The notes: a model not told the origin generated them from the sequence alone. A stretch of 64,000 bases of DNA from an uncultured Acidimicrobiales bacterium (GCA_937922785.1 CALAJQ010000009.1:136958-200957); one strand, 5' to 3'. Positions 1-8,767 are shown, numbered from the stretch's first letter. Program-made: numbers and translations.

Positions 1-7
1 CGCAATA

Positions 8-1270
8 TTGCCAACCGCCTTTCAGAAGGCTGGCGTTGGGTTCCTGATTCTTAGCCTTTGCTTGATGGCGCTGGATGCTCCCATATTCGGAGCGATCCCT
101 CGGTACTTCCTAGGCAACACTTGGCTTGTTCCGGTTGGAATCACCCTTTGTTTTGCAATCGGGGCGCTCGGCATCAACATCTTGGTTGGTGTCACCGGTC
201 AGGTTTCGCTTGGCCACGCCTTCTTCATGGGCACTGGCGCTTACACCGCTGTGATGCTTGGTGGGAACCTCGGAGACCAAGAGAGCTGGAAGGCCTGTGT
301 TCCGTTCCACGACAACCTTGGGCTTTTGGAACGCCAAGGTGAATGTGGGCTCGGTTTGCCGATTTGGATTTGGCTACCGGCCGCAGGTTTGGTTGCCGCA
401 CTTATTGGCATCATCGTTTCACCAGCGGCGGTAAAGGTGCGAGGGCTTTACCTCGCCATCGTTACCGTTGGGTTGGTCTTTATCGGTCTTCACCTGGGTC
501 GGATGTTGCCCGAGTGGGCTGGTGACTTTGAATCAGGTCGACGGTGGCCCAAGCTCGACATTCGGTTGTGGAAAGAAGAGACTCCGCTCATCGAAATGTC
601 CGAAGACGGCAAGTGGTTCGGGTTAATCAACTTGACCGAGGAACAAAAGCAGTTCTTCTTCTTGTTGGCAATCGTGATTGTCATGACTCTCTTGGCCAAG
701 AACTTGGTTCGCAGTCGAACCGGGCGGGCTCTTCAGGCCATTCGTGACCGGGACGTGGCCGCCGAGGTCATGGGTGTTCCCGAGTTCAAGTACAAGCGCC
801 TCGGCTTTGCGATCAGTTCGTTCTATGCCGGAATCGCTGGTGCCTTGTTTGCCTCTTTCACAGGAAGAGTCTCACCGATTGACTTTGGGCTGTTGTTATC
901 AGTTGACTTCATCGCAATCTTGCTAATCGGCGGAGCAGGCACCATTGCCGGCACACTTCTTGGCACAGTCTTTGTTGAGCTGCTTCCAAACGTTGTGGAG
1001 CGCTTGACTGAATGGTTGGCCGATCAAATCAGTACTGGTGGAGTCACCGGAACAATCGCTGACTTCTTGTTAACTACCGGAGCTGCGGGCGACTTTGGCC
1101 CGATTTCGATTGCTCCGACTGCACCGGGTTGGCCGATGAGTGTGTTCTTCTGGAACCTGGTGATTTATGGCGTTCTGATTGTTGTGTTCTTGATCTTTGA
1201 GCCCCTTGGGTTGTTCGGAATATGGATCAAGTTCCGCAACTATTGGAAGGGGTGGCCGTTCAGCTACTAG
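8..1270 (+). CDS. livM: Branched-chain amino acid-type ABC transporter permease LivM (5' end may lie outside window)
   Basis: Inner-membrane permease of a LIV/HAAT-family ABC importer. The 420 residues are strongly hydrophobic with about ten membrane spans. The cytoplasmic coupling loop with the typical GRALQAIRDRDVAAEVMG signature is near residues 239-256, and a glycine-rich segment (LLIGGAGTIAGTLLG) follows, as in LivM. The first in-window start is a TTG at position 8 with no stop upstream, so the true start may be earlier. The partner permease LivH would be expected just upstream. It is first in a co-directional run with livK, livF, livG and the carnitine genes, so the imported solute may be a quaternary ammonium compound and not leucine (inference). 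Confidence 0.88.
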   Translation: MPTAFQKAGVGFLILSLCLMALDAPIFGAIPRYFLGNTWLVPVGITLCFAIGALGINILVGVTGQVSLGHAFFMGTGAYTAVMLGGNLGDQESWKACVPFHDNLGLLERQGECGLGLPIWIWLPAAGLVAALIGIIVSPAAVKVRGLYLAIVTVGLVFIGLHLGRMLPEWAGDFESGRRWPKLDIRLWKEETPLIEMSEDGKWFGLINLTEEQKQFFFLLAIVIVMTLLAKNLVRSRTGRALQAIRDRDVAAEVMGVPEFKYKRLGFAISSFYAGIAGALFASFTGRVSPIDFGLLLSVDFIAILLIGGAGTIAGTLLGTVFVELLPNVVERLTEWLADQISTGGVTGTIADFLLTTGAAGDFGPISIAPTAPGWPMSVFFWNLVIYGVLIVVFLIFEPLGLFGIWIKFRNYWKGWPFSY

Positions 1271-1376
1271 CTGATCGGTAAGAATGTTGCTCGGACGTAA
1301 GGTTTGAAGAAAATGCAGATCTATTGCTGACTCGGGTCAGCGGCAGAAATATAAACAACGGGGAGGACCCTAAGAA

Positions 1377-2768
1377 ATGAAACTCAAGAAAATTCTGGCG
1401 ATGCTATTCGCCCTGAGCCTTGTGGCTGCGGCCTGTGGTGGTGACAGCGACGATGGTGACAGTGGAGCTGAAACCACTGAAGCCATGGAAGACGGTGAAA
1501 CCACCGAAGCCATGGAAGACGACGACGACGGCGGAGCCATGGAAGATCCAGCCGAACTCGCAACCGACTCTGGTGTAACTGACGAAGTAATTCGTCTTGG
1601 CATCAACGCTGACCTTTCCGGTCCTTTTGCTTCACTTGTTGCAGAAATCGTTGAAGCTCAGACTGTTTACTGGGAAGTTGTCAACGAGAACGGCGGCATT
1701 GCTGGCCGTATGATCGAACTTGAAATCCTCGACAGTGGTTATGCCACTGACAAGGGCATCGAGAACTATCAACAGCTCGCCCAAGAAGGCGAAGAAGGCG
1801 TACTGATGATTTCAGAGAACACCGGTTCTCCAATCACCGCCGCCATCGCTGAGGATGCCGAAGACGACGACATGCTTGTTATCCCACTGAGCTGGGCGTC
1901 ACTATGGCCAGCTAACCCAAACATTTTGGGTAAGCAGTCCACCTACTGCGCCGAGTCAATCAACGGTGTTGCATGGTTGGCTGACCGTGTTGTAGCTGAC
2001 GGTGGCGAAGCAAAGCTCGCCATCTTGTCTCGTCCAGGCGAGTACGGCCTTGACGGCGCTGTTGGCGCTGCAATCGCTGCTGAAGAACTCGGCATCGAAG
2101 TTGTTTACGACGGAACCGACCAGGTTGCTGGCGATGACCGCACAGCGGTTGTTTCACAGCTAGTTGACTCCGGCGCAACCATCGTTTGGACCACCCTCAC
2201 CGGTGGCGAGACTTTGGACATCTTCGGATCCGCAGTTAGCCAGGGCTTCGAAGCTCTTTGGTCAGGAAACTCACCAAGCTTTGACTTCAAGGTCCACCTC
2301 GGTTCTGACTTCGCTGCAGAGTTCGGTCAGTACTGGTGGCACTCCACTTACCAGGTTGCATGGAACGCTAACGAAGAGCCAGGCATGAAGGAAATGGTTT
2401 CAGAGATGACAGCACGTCGTCCCGACGCAACTATCTCTGATGTGTTTGCCTTCGGCTGGATTGAAGGTCAGTTGGTACAGCAGATCCTCGAACAAGCCGC
2501 CTCCAACGGCGACATGACTCGTGCGGGTGTTGTTCAGGCTGCTAGTGAAATCGAAGTTGACTTTGAGGGACTTGCTCCCAACCAGAGCTTCTTCGGTGAG
2601 TACAACGACATCGTCGTTCGTGAGACCTACATCTTCGACGTAGATGAGACCCAGTGGGACCTCCAGCCGCTAAGCGCTGGCACCGGTGGCACTGGCCTTG
2701 TCCTCGAAGAAGGACCGTTCGTCTCTGACGTACTAGCCAACTATGAGTTTGACGGAGCTTGCATCTAA
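1377..2768 (+). CDS. livK: LIV-type ABC transporter substrate-binding lipoprotein
   Basis: Extracytoplasmic solute receptor (periplasmic binding protein type 1 fold, LivK/HAAT family), 463 residues. A lipoprotein signal peptide ends in the lipobox VAAAC with Cys20 as the lipidated residue. It is followed by an acidic low-complexity linker (residues 21-62, repeated TTEAMED motifs) that probably spans the wall region. The binding domain starts near residue 70 (IRLGINADLSGPFA). A strong Shine-Dalgarno (GGGGAGG) precedes the ATG. The ligand cannot be read from sequence, but the downstream carnitine/butyrobetaine catabolic genes suggest a betaine-like solute. A strong hairpin follows the gene. Confidence 0.87.
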   Translation: MKLKKILAMLFALSLVAAACGGDSDDGDSGAETTEAMEDGETTEAMEDDDDGGAMEDPAELATDSGVTDEVIRLGINADLSGPFASLVAEIVEAQTVYWEVVNENGGIAGRMIELEILDSGYATDKGIENYQQLAQEGEEGVLMISENTGSPITAAIAEDAEDDDMLVIPLSWASLWPANPNILGKQSTYCAESINGVAWLADRVVADGGEAKLAILSRPGEYGLDGAVGAAIAAEELGIEVVYDGTDQVAGDDRTAVVSQLVDSGATIVWTTLTGGETLDIFGSAVSQGFEALWSGNSPSFDFKVHLGSDFAAEFGQYWWHSTYQVAWNANEEPGMKEMVSEMTARRPDATISDVFAFGWIEGQLVQQILEQAASNGDMTRAGVVQAASEIEVDFEGLAPNQSFFGEYNDIVVRETYIFDVDETQWDLQPLSAGTGGTGLVLEEGPFVSDVLANYEFDGACI

Positions 2769-2804
2769 GCAAGCGCAGTCAGTAATACCTAAGTAATGAC
2801 TTGT

Positions 2805-2838
2805 GCTGTCCGGCCGGAACAACCGCCGGCCGGACAGC
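2805..2838 (+). terminator. Perfect 13-bp hairpin between livK and livF (attenuator or mRNA-end stabiliser)
   Basis: GCTGTCCGGCCGG (2805-2817) pairs perfectly with 2826-2838 across an 8-base loop. There is no U tract, so it is more likely a partial terminator or 3'-end stabiliser that raises receptor mRNA over the ATPase genes, as commonly seen after ABC receptor genes, than a full terminator. Confidence 0.6.
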
Positions 2839-2875
2839 CCCAAGTTCAGAAGTACCTACCTAAGCGGAGTTAGCA

Positions 2876-3670
2876 GTGCTAGAAATCTCGAACCTCGAAG
2901 TGGTCTATAGCGAAGTCATATTGTCCTTGAGGGGGCTGTCATTGACGGTGCCCGACGGTGAGATCGTGGCTCTGCTTGGGTCCAATGGTGCGGGCAAGAC
3001 AACAACTGCTCGCTCTGTGACGGGGTTGCTAGGTAACCACAACGGTGAAGTAACAAAAGGTTCGATCTCCTACAACGGAACAGAAATCCACGAGCTGGAC
3101 CCATCGAAAATGGTTCAGATGGGCATCTCTCAGGTGATGGAAGGTCGTCGATGTTTTGGCGAGCTCACCGTAGATGAGAACCTTGCTACCGGAGCATTCA
3201 CCAATAAAGACAAAGCAAACGTAAAGCATCAGTACGACAAGGTGATGGAACTGTTCCCCCGCCTTCAAGAACGTCGCAAGCAGTTAGCTGGCTACATGTC
3301 TGGCGGCGAACAGCAAATGATTGCAATCGGTCGAGCCCTTATGGCTGACCCCAAGTTTCTAATTCTCGACGAGCCATCTCTCGGATTGGCTCCTCTGCTG
3401 GTTCAGCAGGTTCGAGACGTGATTCGAGATCTAAACAAAGAAGGCATGAGCATTCTGCTGATCGAGCAGAACGCAATGATGGCCCTCAGTATTGCGAACA
3501 CCGGCTACATCATGGAAAGCGGCAAGGTCGTTATGGACGGCGATGCCAAGCGACTCCTGGCCGATGACGACGTAAAAGAGTTCTATCTTGGCCTCCACTC
3601 TGGCGAGGATGGCGAACGCAAGTCGTTCAAAGACGTTAAGCACTACAAGCGCAAGAAGAAGTGGGCCTGA
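2876..3670 (+). CDS. livF: LIV-type ABC transporter ATP-binding protein LivF
   Basis: Cytoplasmic ATPase subunit of the LIV-family importer, 264 residues. Walker A GSNGAGKTT is at about residues 35-43, the signature is MSGGEQQM, Walker B is FLILDEPSLGLAP, and the switch region is LLIEQNA, all LivF-typical. The C-terminal tail is basic (KHYKRKKKWA). The start is a GTG. The stop codon overlaps the livG start by one base (TGATG at 3668-3672), so the two ATPases are translationally coupled. Confidence 0.93.
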   Translation: MLEISNLEVVYSEVILSLRGLSLTVPDGEIVALLGSNGAGKTTTARSVTGLLGNHNGEVTKGSISYNGTEIHELDPSKMVQMGISQVMEGRRCFGELTVDENLATGAFTNKDKANVKHQYDKVMELFPRLQERRKQLAGYMSGGEQQMIAIGRALMADPKFLILDEPSLGLAPLLVQQVRDVIRDLNKEGMSILLIEQNAMMALSIANTGYIMESGKVVMDGDAKRLLADDDVKEFYLGLHSGEDGERKSFKDVKHYKRKKKWA

Positions 3671-4482
3671 TGGAAAACAAACCGTTGCTAGAAGTTGAAG
3701 ACATCACGCTGCGCTTTGGCGGTGTAACAGCGATCAACGGCGTCTCCTTTGAGGTCAGAGAATCAGAGCTGTTTGCCATCATCGGTCCTAACGGAGCGGG
3801 CAAGACGTCTTGCTTTAACGCAATCTCGCAGGTCTACCGGCCCCAAGAAGGCGACATTCGGTGGAAGGGCAAGTCGATCATGGGTGAGAGCCCTGACGCT
3901 GTTGCGCGTCACGGCATCGCCCGAACATTCCAGAACATCGCGCTCTTCCCACAGATGACGGTCATCGAGAACATCCTCACCGGCCGTCATATCCGGATGA
4001 AGAAGAACTGGGTTCAAGGCATGCTTTGGACCAAAGCGGCCCGCCAAGAAGAGATGGAAAACCGCGAACGCGTCGAAGACATTGTTGACTTCCTCGAAAT
4101 CGTCGAGTGGCGAAAGGCGCCAGTTGCTTTGCTGCCATATGGCATTCAGAAGCGAGTTGAGCTGGGCCGTGCTTTGGCAATGGATCCAGAGCTACTTCTA
4201 CTGGACGAGCCGGTCGCAGGTATGAACCTTGAAGAGACCGAAGACATGGCGCGGTTCATCCTCGATATTCGCGAAGAACTAGGAATTTCGATGGTCATGG
4301 TCGAACACGACATGGGTCTTGTGATGGACATCGCTGACCGTATTCTTGTGGTCGACTTCGGCGTTCCGATCGGCATGGGCGTGCCTGATGTGGTTCAAGC
4401 CAACCCCGACGTCATCGCCGCTTACTTGGGTGAAGAACTGGAGTCGGTCGACACATCGGCGATTGACGCCGAAGTCGTCTGA
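3670..4482 (+). CDS. livG: LIV-type ABC transporter ATP-binding protein LivG
   Basis: Second ATPase subunit, 270 residues from the ATG at 3670. An upstream in-frame GTG at 3661 is possible, but the ATG overlaps the livF stop in the usual coupled way. Walker A GPNGAGKTS is at about residues 39-47, the LivG-type degenerate signature is LPYGIQKRVELGRAL, Walker B is LLLLDEPVAGMN, and the H-loop is VEHDMGLV. Together with livM and livF it forms the pump core. It is followed after 39 bases by a 2-hydroxyacid dehydrogenase on the same strand. Confidence 0.93.
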   Translation: MENKPLLEVEDITLRFGGVTAINGVSFEVRESELFAIIGPNGAGKTSCFNAISQVYRPQEGDIRWKGKSIMGESPDAVARHGIARTFQNIALFPQMTVIENILTGRHIRMKKNWVQGMLWTKAARQEEMENRERVEDIVDFLEIVEWRKAPVALLPYGIQKRVELGRALAMDPELLLLDEPVAGMNLEETEDMARFILDIREELGISMVMVEHDMGLVMDIADRILVVDFGVPIGMGVPDVVQANPDVIAAYLGEELESVDTSAIDAEVV

Positions 4483-4493
4483 GAACCAGTAAG

Positions 4494-4524
4494 AAGTGCC
4501 TGTAAAAAGTGCCTGTAAAAAGTG
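4494..4524 (+). repeat. 13-bp tandem duplication at the start of the dehydrogenase gene
   Basis: The unit AAGTGCCTGTAAA occurs at 4494-4506 and 4507-4519, with the first five bases repeated again at 4520-4524. The GTG of the next gene falls in this third partial unit, so each copy carries a potential GTG in a different frame. No Shine-Dalgarno is visible. Confidence 0.8.
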
Positions 4525-5442
4525 ACAGTAGTTCTTAACCCATTCTCCCGGCACCAGGAGTGGCTGAAGCACGTCAGCGAAGAGCTGCCGGGCGAGAACG
4601 TCGTCCTTTGGCCCGACGTTGATGATCCGAGCGATGTCCAATTCTTAGTGGCATGGCTGATGCGGCGCTCAGACTTAGCGACGTTCACCAACCTCGAGGC
4701 TATTTTGTCTTTGGGTGCAGGAACTGAGCAGTGGCAAAAAGACGGAACTCCAGACGTTCCCGTAGTCCGCTTGGCTGACCCAGAGATGGCCTCGGAAATG
4801 GCGGCCTATGCCCTGTACTGGGTCTTGCACTTCCAGCGTGAGTTCTCCAAGACCCCAGGCCAACAGGCCAACAAAGTGTTCCAGCAGCCGCCGTATACCC
4901 AGACGGCTCAGTTTCCCGTCGGGATACTTGGCTACGGGACCATAGGGGCGCGGGTTGGGCAAGCCTTCGCTGATCTCGGATACCCGATTAATGCATGGAG
5001 TCGATCGGGTGGAGACTCCGAATCGGTAACTCACTACCAGGGCCTCGCCCAACTCGACGATTTCTTGGCCAACTCGATGGCGGCAGTCAACGTGTTGCCT
5101 TCAACCGAAGCCACCACTGGCCTTCTAGACGCTAAGCGTTTCGCCGCCTTGCCGGCTGGTTCGGTGTTTGTGAATATGGGTCGTGGCACTGTGTTGGACA
5201 ATGAAGCCTTGATGGAGGCTTTGGACAGCGGTCCACTTAGAGCAGCCGTTTTGGACGTCACCTCGCCTGAACCGCTACCGGAAGACTCGCCATTGTGGAG
5301 TCATCCCAACCTGCATCTCACGCCACATATCGCCGGAGCCACCCAGGTGTCTTCTGCTTCCAAGCTTGTGGCTGCCAACATTAGGCGAATGCTCTCGGGC
5401 GAAGAACCCTTCCCATTGCTTGACCGCAGTCGCGGCTACTAA
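4522..5442 (+). CDS. D-isomer-specific 2-hydroxyacid dehydrogenase (GhrA-like)
   Basis: NAD(P)-dependent reductase of 2-keto acids, close in pattern to glyoxylate/hydroxypyruvate reductase A; 306 residues. The Rossmann motif GILGYGTIGARVG is near residue 133. The catalytic Arg is in NMGRGTV (about 218), the Glu in TSPEPLPEDSPLW, and the His in LTPHIAG (about 267). The GTG start lies in a tandem duplication with no clear ribosome site. It sits between livG and the butyrobetaine genes in one apparent operon. Its role there is not evident: the carnitine oxidation step is covered by a different dehydrogenase downstream, so it may process a related hydroxy acid. Confidence 0.85.
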   Translation: MTVVLNPFSRHQEWLKHVSEELPGENVVLWPDVDDPSDVQFLVAWLMRRSDLATFTNLEAILSLGAGTEQWQKDGTPDVPVVRLADPEMASEMAAYALYWVLHFQREFSKTPGQQANKVFQQPPYTQTAQFPVGILGYGTIGARVGQAFADLGYPINAWSRSGGDSESVTHYQGLAQLDDFLANSMAAVNVLPSTEATTGLLDAKRFAALPAGSVFVNMGRGTVLDNEALMEALDSGPLRAAVLDVTSPEPLPEDSPLWSHPNLHLTPHIAGATQVSSASKLVAANIRRMLSGEEPFPLLDRSRGY

Positions 5443-5454
5443 TACCGTCTGGCG

Positions 5455-6729
5455 ATGGTTGCAGATCGCACAGCAAGTCTTACCCATGGCGGCGACGCAC
5501 CGACGCCCGACTTCTACTCATACCGATGGCACCCAGTTACCTCTGCAAGTGTGGATGGCGACTTTGTAATTGTCGGCTGGTCCGATGGTTTGACCTATCG
5601 CTGCTACAAGTATTGGCTCCGCGAAAACGCGGTGGATGCCGGGGGTGTTGATCTTGCGACCAGGGAAGGTCTTATTGACCCGGCCTTCCACCTGGACGAA
5701 TTAGCAATCGGCTCGGCGTCGGTTGGTGCTGACGGGTCTTTGCAAATCCGATGGTCGCCGGAGTCGGTCGACGCCACCTACCACCCAGGCTGGCTTCGCC
5801 ATGTAGCTGAATCAAAGCACCTGCCTTCGAGTTGGTTGCCAGAGCCGACAGCTTGGACCGCAGAGTCATTGACCGAGCCCCCAACTCATGACGGAACCAA
5901 CGTCTTTACCGACCCTGAGGTCCTGCGAGCTTGGGGCGACGATCTGATGCGATATGGCATTTCGCGTCTAAGTAACTTGGGGACAGATCACGACTTTGGT
6001 CTCAAACTGGCTGAGCATTTAAAGGTTGCAGTGAGAGACACCAACTTCGGACTTGCGTGGGACGTCAAAGCCGACATCACGATGGCCGGAAGCGCAGACA
6101 CCAACTCAACAGCAAACTCAAACCTGAGGTTGGGACCCCACACCGACTTGCCAACTCGTGAGACCCCACCGGGTTTTCAGTTCCTGCACTGTGTTGTAAA
6201 CGAAACTGAAGGCGGATTTTCAACTATGGCCGACGGCATGGCAATAGCGGCCGAGCTTGAGGCGAACCATCCCGAGCACTATGAAGCGTTGTGCACCCTC
6301 AAATGGGTGTTCTTCAATCGCGGTCCCGGCATCGATCATCGATGGTCCGGTCCCTTGATAGACCATGGCGTGGACGGATCGCCTCTGACGTTTAGAGCGT
6401 TCTATCCGGTCCGGGGGTTCCCCGACATGGCGCACCAAGACATGCCTCGGGCCTATGCAGCGATGAAGGTCTTTAGCCAACTTGGCGCCCAAGACAGATT
6501 TCGCATGGCCTACCCATTCGCTCCTGGAGACATGGTCGGCTTTGACAATCGGCGCATCCTTCATGGACGCGACGCATTCGCCTCAGGTGGTAAGCGCCAT
6601 CTTCGGGGAATGTACATAGACCAAGACGAAGTCCGGTCTTTTGTGAGGGTCGCTAACAGAACCCAAGCAGCTGGCCTCGACAAGCCCGAACTACAATCCC
6701 AATCCAACCGAATTCAACAGGAGTCCTAA
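5455..6729 (+). CDS. Gamma-butyrobetaine dioxygenase-like Fe(II)/2-oxoglutarate hydroxylase
   Basis: Member of the BBOX/TauD family (gamma-butyrobetaine + 2-oxoglutarate + O2 -> L-carnitine + succinate + CO2), 424 residues. The N-terminal DUF971-like domain covers roughly residues 15-110. The catalytic TauD-like domain has the iron ligands HTD (about residue 229) and HGRD (about 370), and the 2-oxoglutarate-binding Arg in RHLRGMYID (about 381). Unusually, the cysteine cluster (DNCxCxxC) that binds zinc in the N-terminal domain of known BBOX enzymes is replaced by ENAVDAGG, so the zinc site appears lost. The TAA overlaps the next ATG by one base, so the gene is coupled to the BKACE gene. A trimethyllysine hydroxylase is the alternative, but the neighbours favour butyrobetaine. 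Confidence 0.8.
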   Translation: MVADRTASLTHGGDAPTPDFYSYRWHPVTSASVDGDFVIVGWSDGLTYRCYKYWLRENAVDAGGVDLATREGLIDPAFHLDELAIGSASVGADGSLQIRWSPESVDATYHPGWLRHVAESKHLPSSWLPEPTAWTAESLTEPPTHDGTNVFTDPEVLRAWGDDLMRYGISRLSNLGTDHDFGLKLAEHLKVAVRDTNFGLAWDVKADITMAGSADTNSTANSNLRLGPHTDLPTRETPPGFQFLHCVVNETEGGFSTMADGMAIAAELEANHPEHYEALCTLKWVFFNRGPGIDHRWSGPLIDHGVDGSPLTFRAFYPVRGFPDMAHQDMPRAYAAMKVFSQLGAQDRFRMAYPFAPGDMVGFDNRRILHGRDAFASGGKRHLRGMYIDQDEVRSFVRVANRTQAAGLDKPELQSQSNRIQQES

Positions 6730-7619
6730 TGCACAACGGCGTGTTTATTACATGTGCGGTAACCGGTGGCGGCTACACCACCCACAAGTCCGACAAGGTG
6801 CCAGTCACCCCCGAACAGATCGCTGACTCGTGTATCGAGGCGGCCAAAGCAGGCGCGGCAGTTGTGCACATTCACGTACGTGAAGACAACGGTGAGCCAT
6901 CGCGAGACATAGACAAGTTCGCCGAAGTTGTTGACCGGGTCCGGAGCTCCGACACCGACGTGGTAATCAACTTGACCGCGGGCATGGGTGGTGACCTAAC
7001 TCTGGGCGAAGTTGAGAATCCGCTGCCGCCGGCGACCGAAGGCACCGATATGGCTGGCGCCACCGAACGCGTAGAGCACGTACGTCGATTGAAGCCAGAG
7101 ATCTGCACGCTTGATTGCGGCACGATGAACTTCGGTGAGGGCGACTACATCATGACGAACACTCCGTCGATGCTGGAGGAGATGGCCAAGCAGATGGACG
7201 CTTTAGGTGTTCGCATCGAGATCGAAGCCTTCGATACTGGCCACCTAGCCCATGCCAAAGACCTCGTCCGCAGAGGCTTCATCCCCAATCCTGTGATGGT
7301 GCAGCTCTGTATGGGAGTTCCTTGGGGCGCCCCTGATGACCTCAACACGTTCATGGCGATGCGGAACAACATCCCAGACGACTGGACCTTCTCGGCGTTC
7401 TCCATTGGCGCTAACCAGCTGAAGTACGTTTCACTTGCGGCTCAGGCCGGAGGCAACGTCCGCGTCGGTCTGGAAGACAACATCTACCTCAGCCGGGGAG
7501 TTCTTGCCAGCAATGGTGACTTGGTCGAGCGCGCTGTGACCATTCTGGAAGCGCAGAACTATCACGTGCTGACTCCGGCTGAAGTTCGAGACAACCTCAA
7601 GCTCACCAAGCACTCCTAG
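6729..7619 (+). CDS. BKACE-family beta-keto acid cleavage enzyme (probable 3-dehydrocarnitine cleavage)
   Basis: DUF849/BKACE enzyme, 296 residues. These zinc TIM-barrel enzymes condense a beta-keto acid with acetyl-CoA to give acetoacetate and a new CoA ester. The zinc ligands His47 and His49 lie in VVHIHVRED, and a later conserved acid segment is EIEAFDTGHL. Flanked by a carnitine-forming hydroxylase and a carnitine dehydrogenase, the likely substrate is 3-dehydrocarnitine, giving betainyl-CoA and acetoacetate, as established for carnitine-degrading proteobacteria. A good AGGAG ribosome site lies at about 6719. Family membership is clear; the substrate is inferred from context. Confidence 0.86.
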   Translation: MHNGVFITCAVTGGGYTTHKSDKVPVTPEQIADSCIEAAKAGAAVVHIHVREDNGEPSRDIDKFAEVVDRVRSSDTDVVINLTAGMGGDLTLGEVENPLPPATEGTDMAGATERVEHVRRLKPEICTLDCGTMNFGEGDYIMTNTPSMLEEMAKQMDALGVRIEIEAFDTGHLAHAKDLVRRGFIPNPVMVQLCMGVPWGAPDDLNTFMAMRNNIPDDWTFSAFSIGANQLKYVSLAAQAGGNVRVGLEDNIYLSRGVLASNGDLVERAVTILEAQNYHVLTPAEVRDNLKLTKHS

Positions 7620-7630
7620 GCGGTTCGAAA

Positions 7631-8608
7631 ATGACAGAATTTGTGCCTCAGCTGCCTAAGCAGGCAGCGGTGGTCGGGTGCGGAGTTATTGGGGCTGCCT
7701 GGGCTTCTCGCATGTTGCTTAAGGGCGTCGACGTTGCGGTGTCGGACCCATCGCCGGATGCCGAATCGATCATCTCCCAAGTGCTTGCCAACGCGGTTGT
7801 GGCCTATGACGACTTGGGTCTCGCTACTGATTCACAGGGCACTTACACGATCGCCAGTTCAATTGGCGAGGCAGTCGCTGGTGCGGAACTAATCCAAGAA
7901 AGTGTGCCAGAACGACCCGAAATCAAGAGTGCAGTTTTGGCCCAAATTGAAGAATCCGCTGCGAGCGATGCAATCATCGGGTCTTCAACGTCTGGCATCA
8001 AGCCAACGACAATGCAGCAAGGTATGGCTCATCCAGAGCGGCTTGTTGTTGCTCATCCGTACAACCCGGTGTACCTGCTTCCAATAGTTGAGATCGTTGG
8101 CGGCGAGCAAACAACTTTAGGAAACGTGCGCAAGGCACAAGGTTTCTACGCTGCACTGGGCATGAAACCAGTTCACGTACGAGTCGAAATCGATGCCTTC
8201 ATCGGTGACAGGCTTCTGGAAGCCGTGTGGCGAGAGGCGCTCTGGCTGGTCAATGACGGTGTTGCTACAACGCAAGAGATTGACGACATCATGACCCACG
8301 GATTCGGTCTTAGATGGGCGCAGATGGGCCTGTTTGAGACCTACCGAGTTGCAGGCGGGCTAGGCGGGTTCCGGCACTTCATCGAGCAGTTCGGGCCAAC
8401 GTTGGACTGGCCGTGGACAAAGCTGATGGACACCCCCGACTTCACACCCGAACTGGTTGACAAGCTGGTCGAACAATCAGATGCTCAGTCAGGCCATCAT
8501 GACATTCGCGACCTCGAGCGAATACGTGACAAGAACGTAGTTGGGTTCCTGAAGGTTCTTGAGGCCAACCAATGGGCCGCTGGCACCGTGATCGCAGAAC
8601 AGCGCTAG
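7631..8608 (+). CDS. L-carnitine dehydrogenase-like 3-hydroxyacyl-CoA dehydrogenase family protein
   Basis: NAD-dependent dehydrogenase, 325 residues. The Rossmann motif VVGCGVIGAAWA is at residues 14-25. The 3-hydroxyacyl-CoA dehydrogenase fold continues with AHPYNPVYLLPIVEIVGG and the C-terminal helical domain (IGDRLLEAVWREALWLV...). Length and these motifs match L-carnitine 3-dehydrogenase (carnitine -> 3-dehydrocarnitine). It lies 11 bases after the BKACE gene, completing the chain butyrobetaine -> carnitine -> 3-dehydrocarnitine -> betainyl-CoA. No dedicated betainyl-CoA thioesterase is in this operon. Some carnitine dehydrogenases carry a fused thioesterase domain, but this one is too short for that. 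Confidence 0.83.
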   Translation: MTEFVPQLPKQAAVVGCGVIGAAWASRMLLKGVDVAVSDPSPDAESIISQVLANAVVAYDDLGLATDSQGTYTIASSIGEAVAGAELIQESVPERPEIKSAVLAQIEESAASDAIIGSSTSGIKPTTMQQGMAHPERLVVAHPYNPVYLLPIVEIVGGEQTTLGNVRKAQGFYAALGMKPVHVRVEIDAFIGDRLLEAVWREALWLVNDGVATTQEIDDIMTHGFGLRWAQMGLFETYRVAGGLGGFRHFIEQFGPTLDWPWTKLMDTPDFTPELVDKLVEQSDAQSGHHDIRDLERIRDKNVVGFLKVLEANQWAAGTVIAEQR

Positions 8609-8632
8609 CACCCCAGTTGGACTGCGAGATAG

Positions 8633-8767
8633 CTAAATAGCAGCCAGCGTTGCCGCCACGACGGCCACCAAAGCCACCATGAACAAGATGAGAGTTAGGC
8701 CTTGATGGCGGGCTCTGGCGTCGATAAGCGTCCGTTGTTTGGCATGAGGGGGTCGTTTGAGGCGCAT
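8633..8767 (-). CDS. 44-residue single-span membrane protein following the TadG-like gene
   Basis: Reading the minus strand from the ATG at 8767 gives 44 codons ending at TAG 8633-8635. The N-terminal half is strongly basic (MRLKRPPHAKQRTLIDARARHQG) and the C-terminal half is one hydrophobic segment (LTLILFMVALVAVVAATLAAI) that ends at the terminus, typical of a tail-anchored or Tad-associated mini-protein. The start lies only 2 bases after the TadG-like stop, and a GGAG ribosome site sits inside the end of that gene, so it is probably co-translated. I do not recognise the family. Confidence 0.6.
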   Translation of the reverse strand: MRLKRPPHAKQRTLIDARARHQGLTLILFMVALVAVVAATLAAI

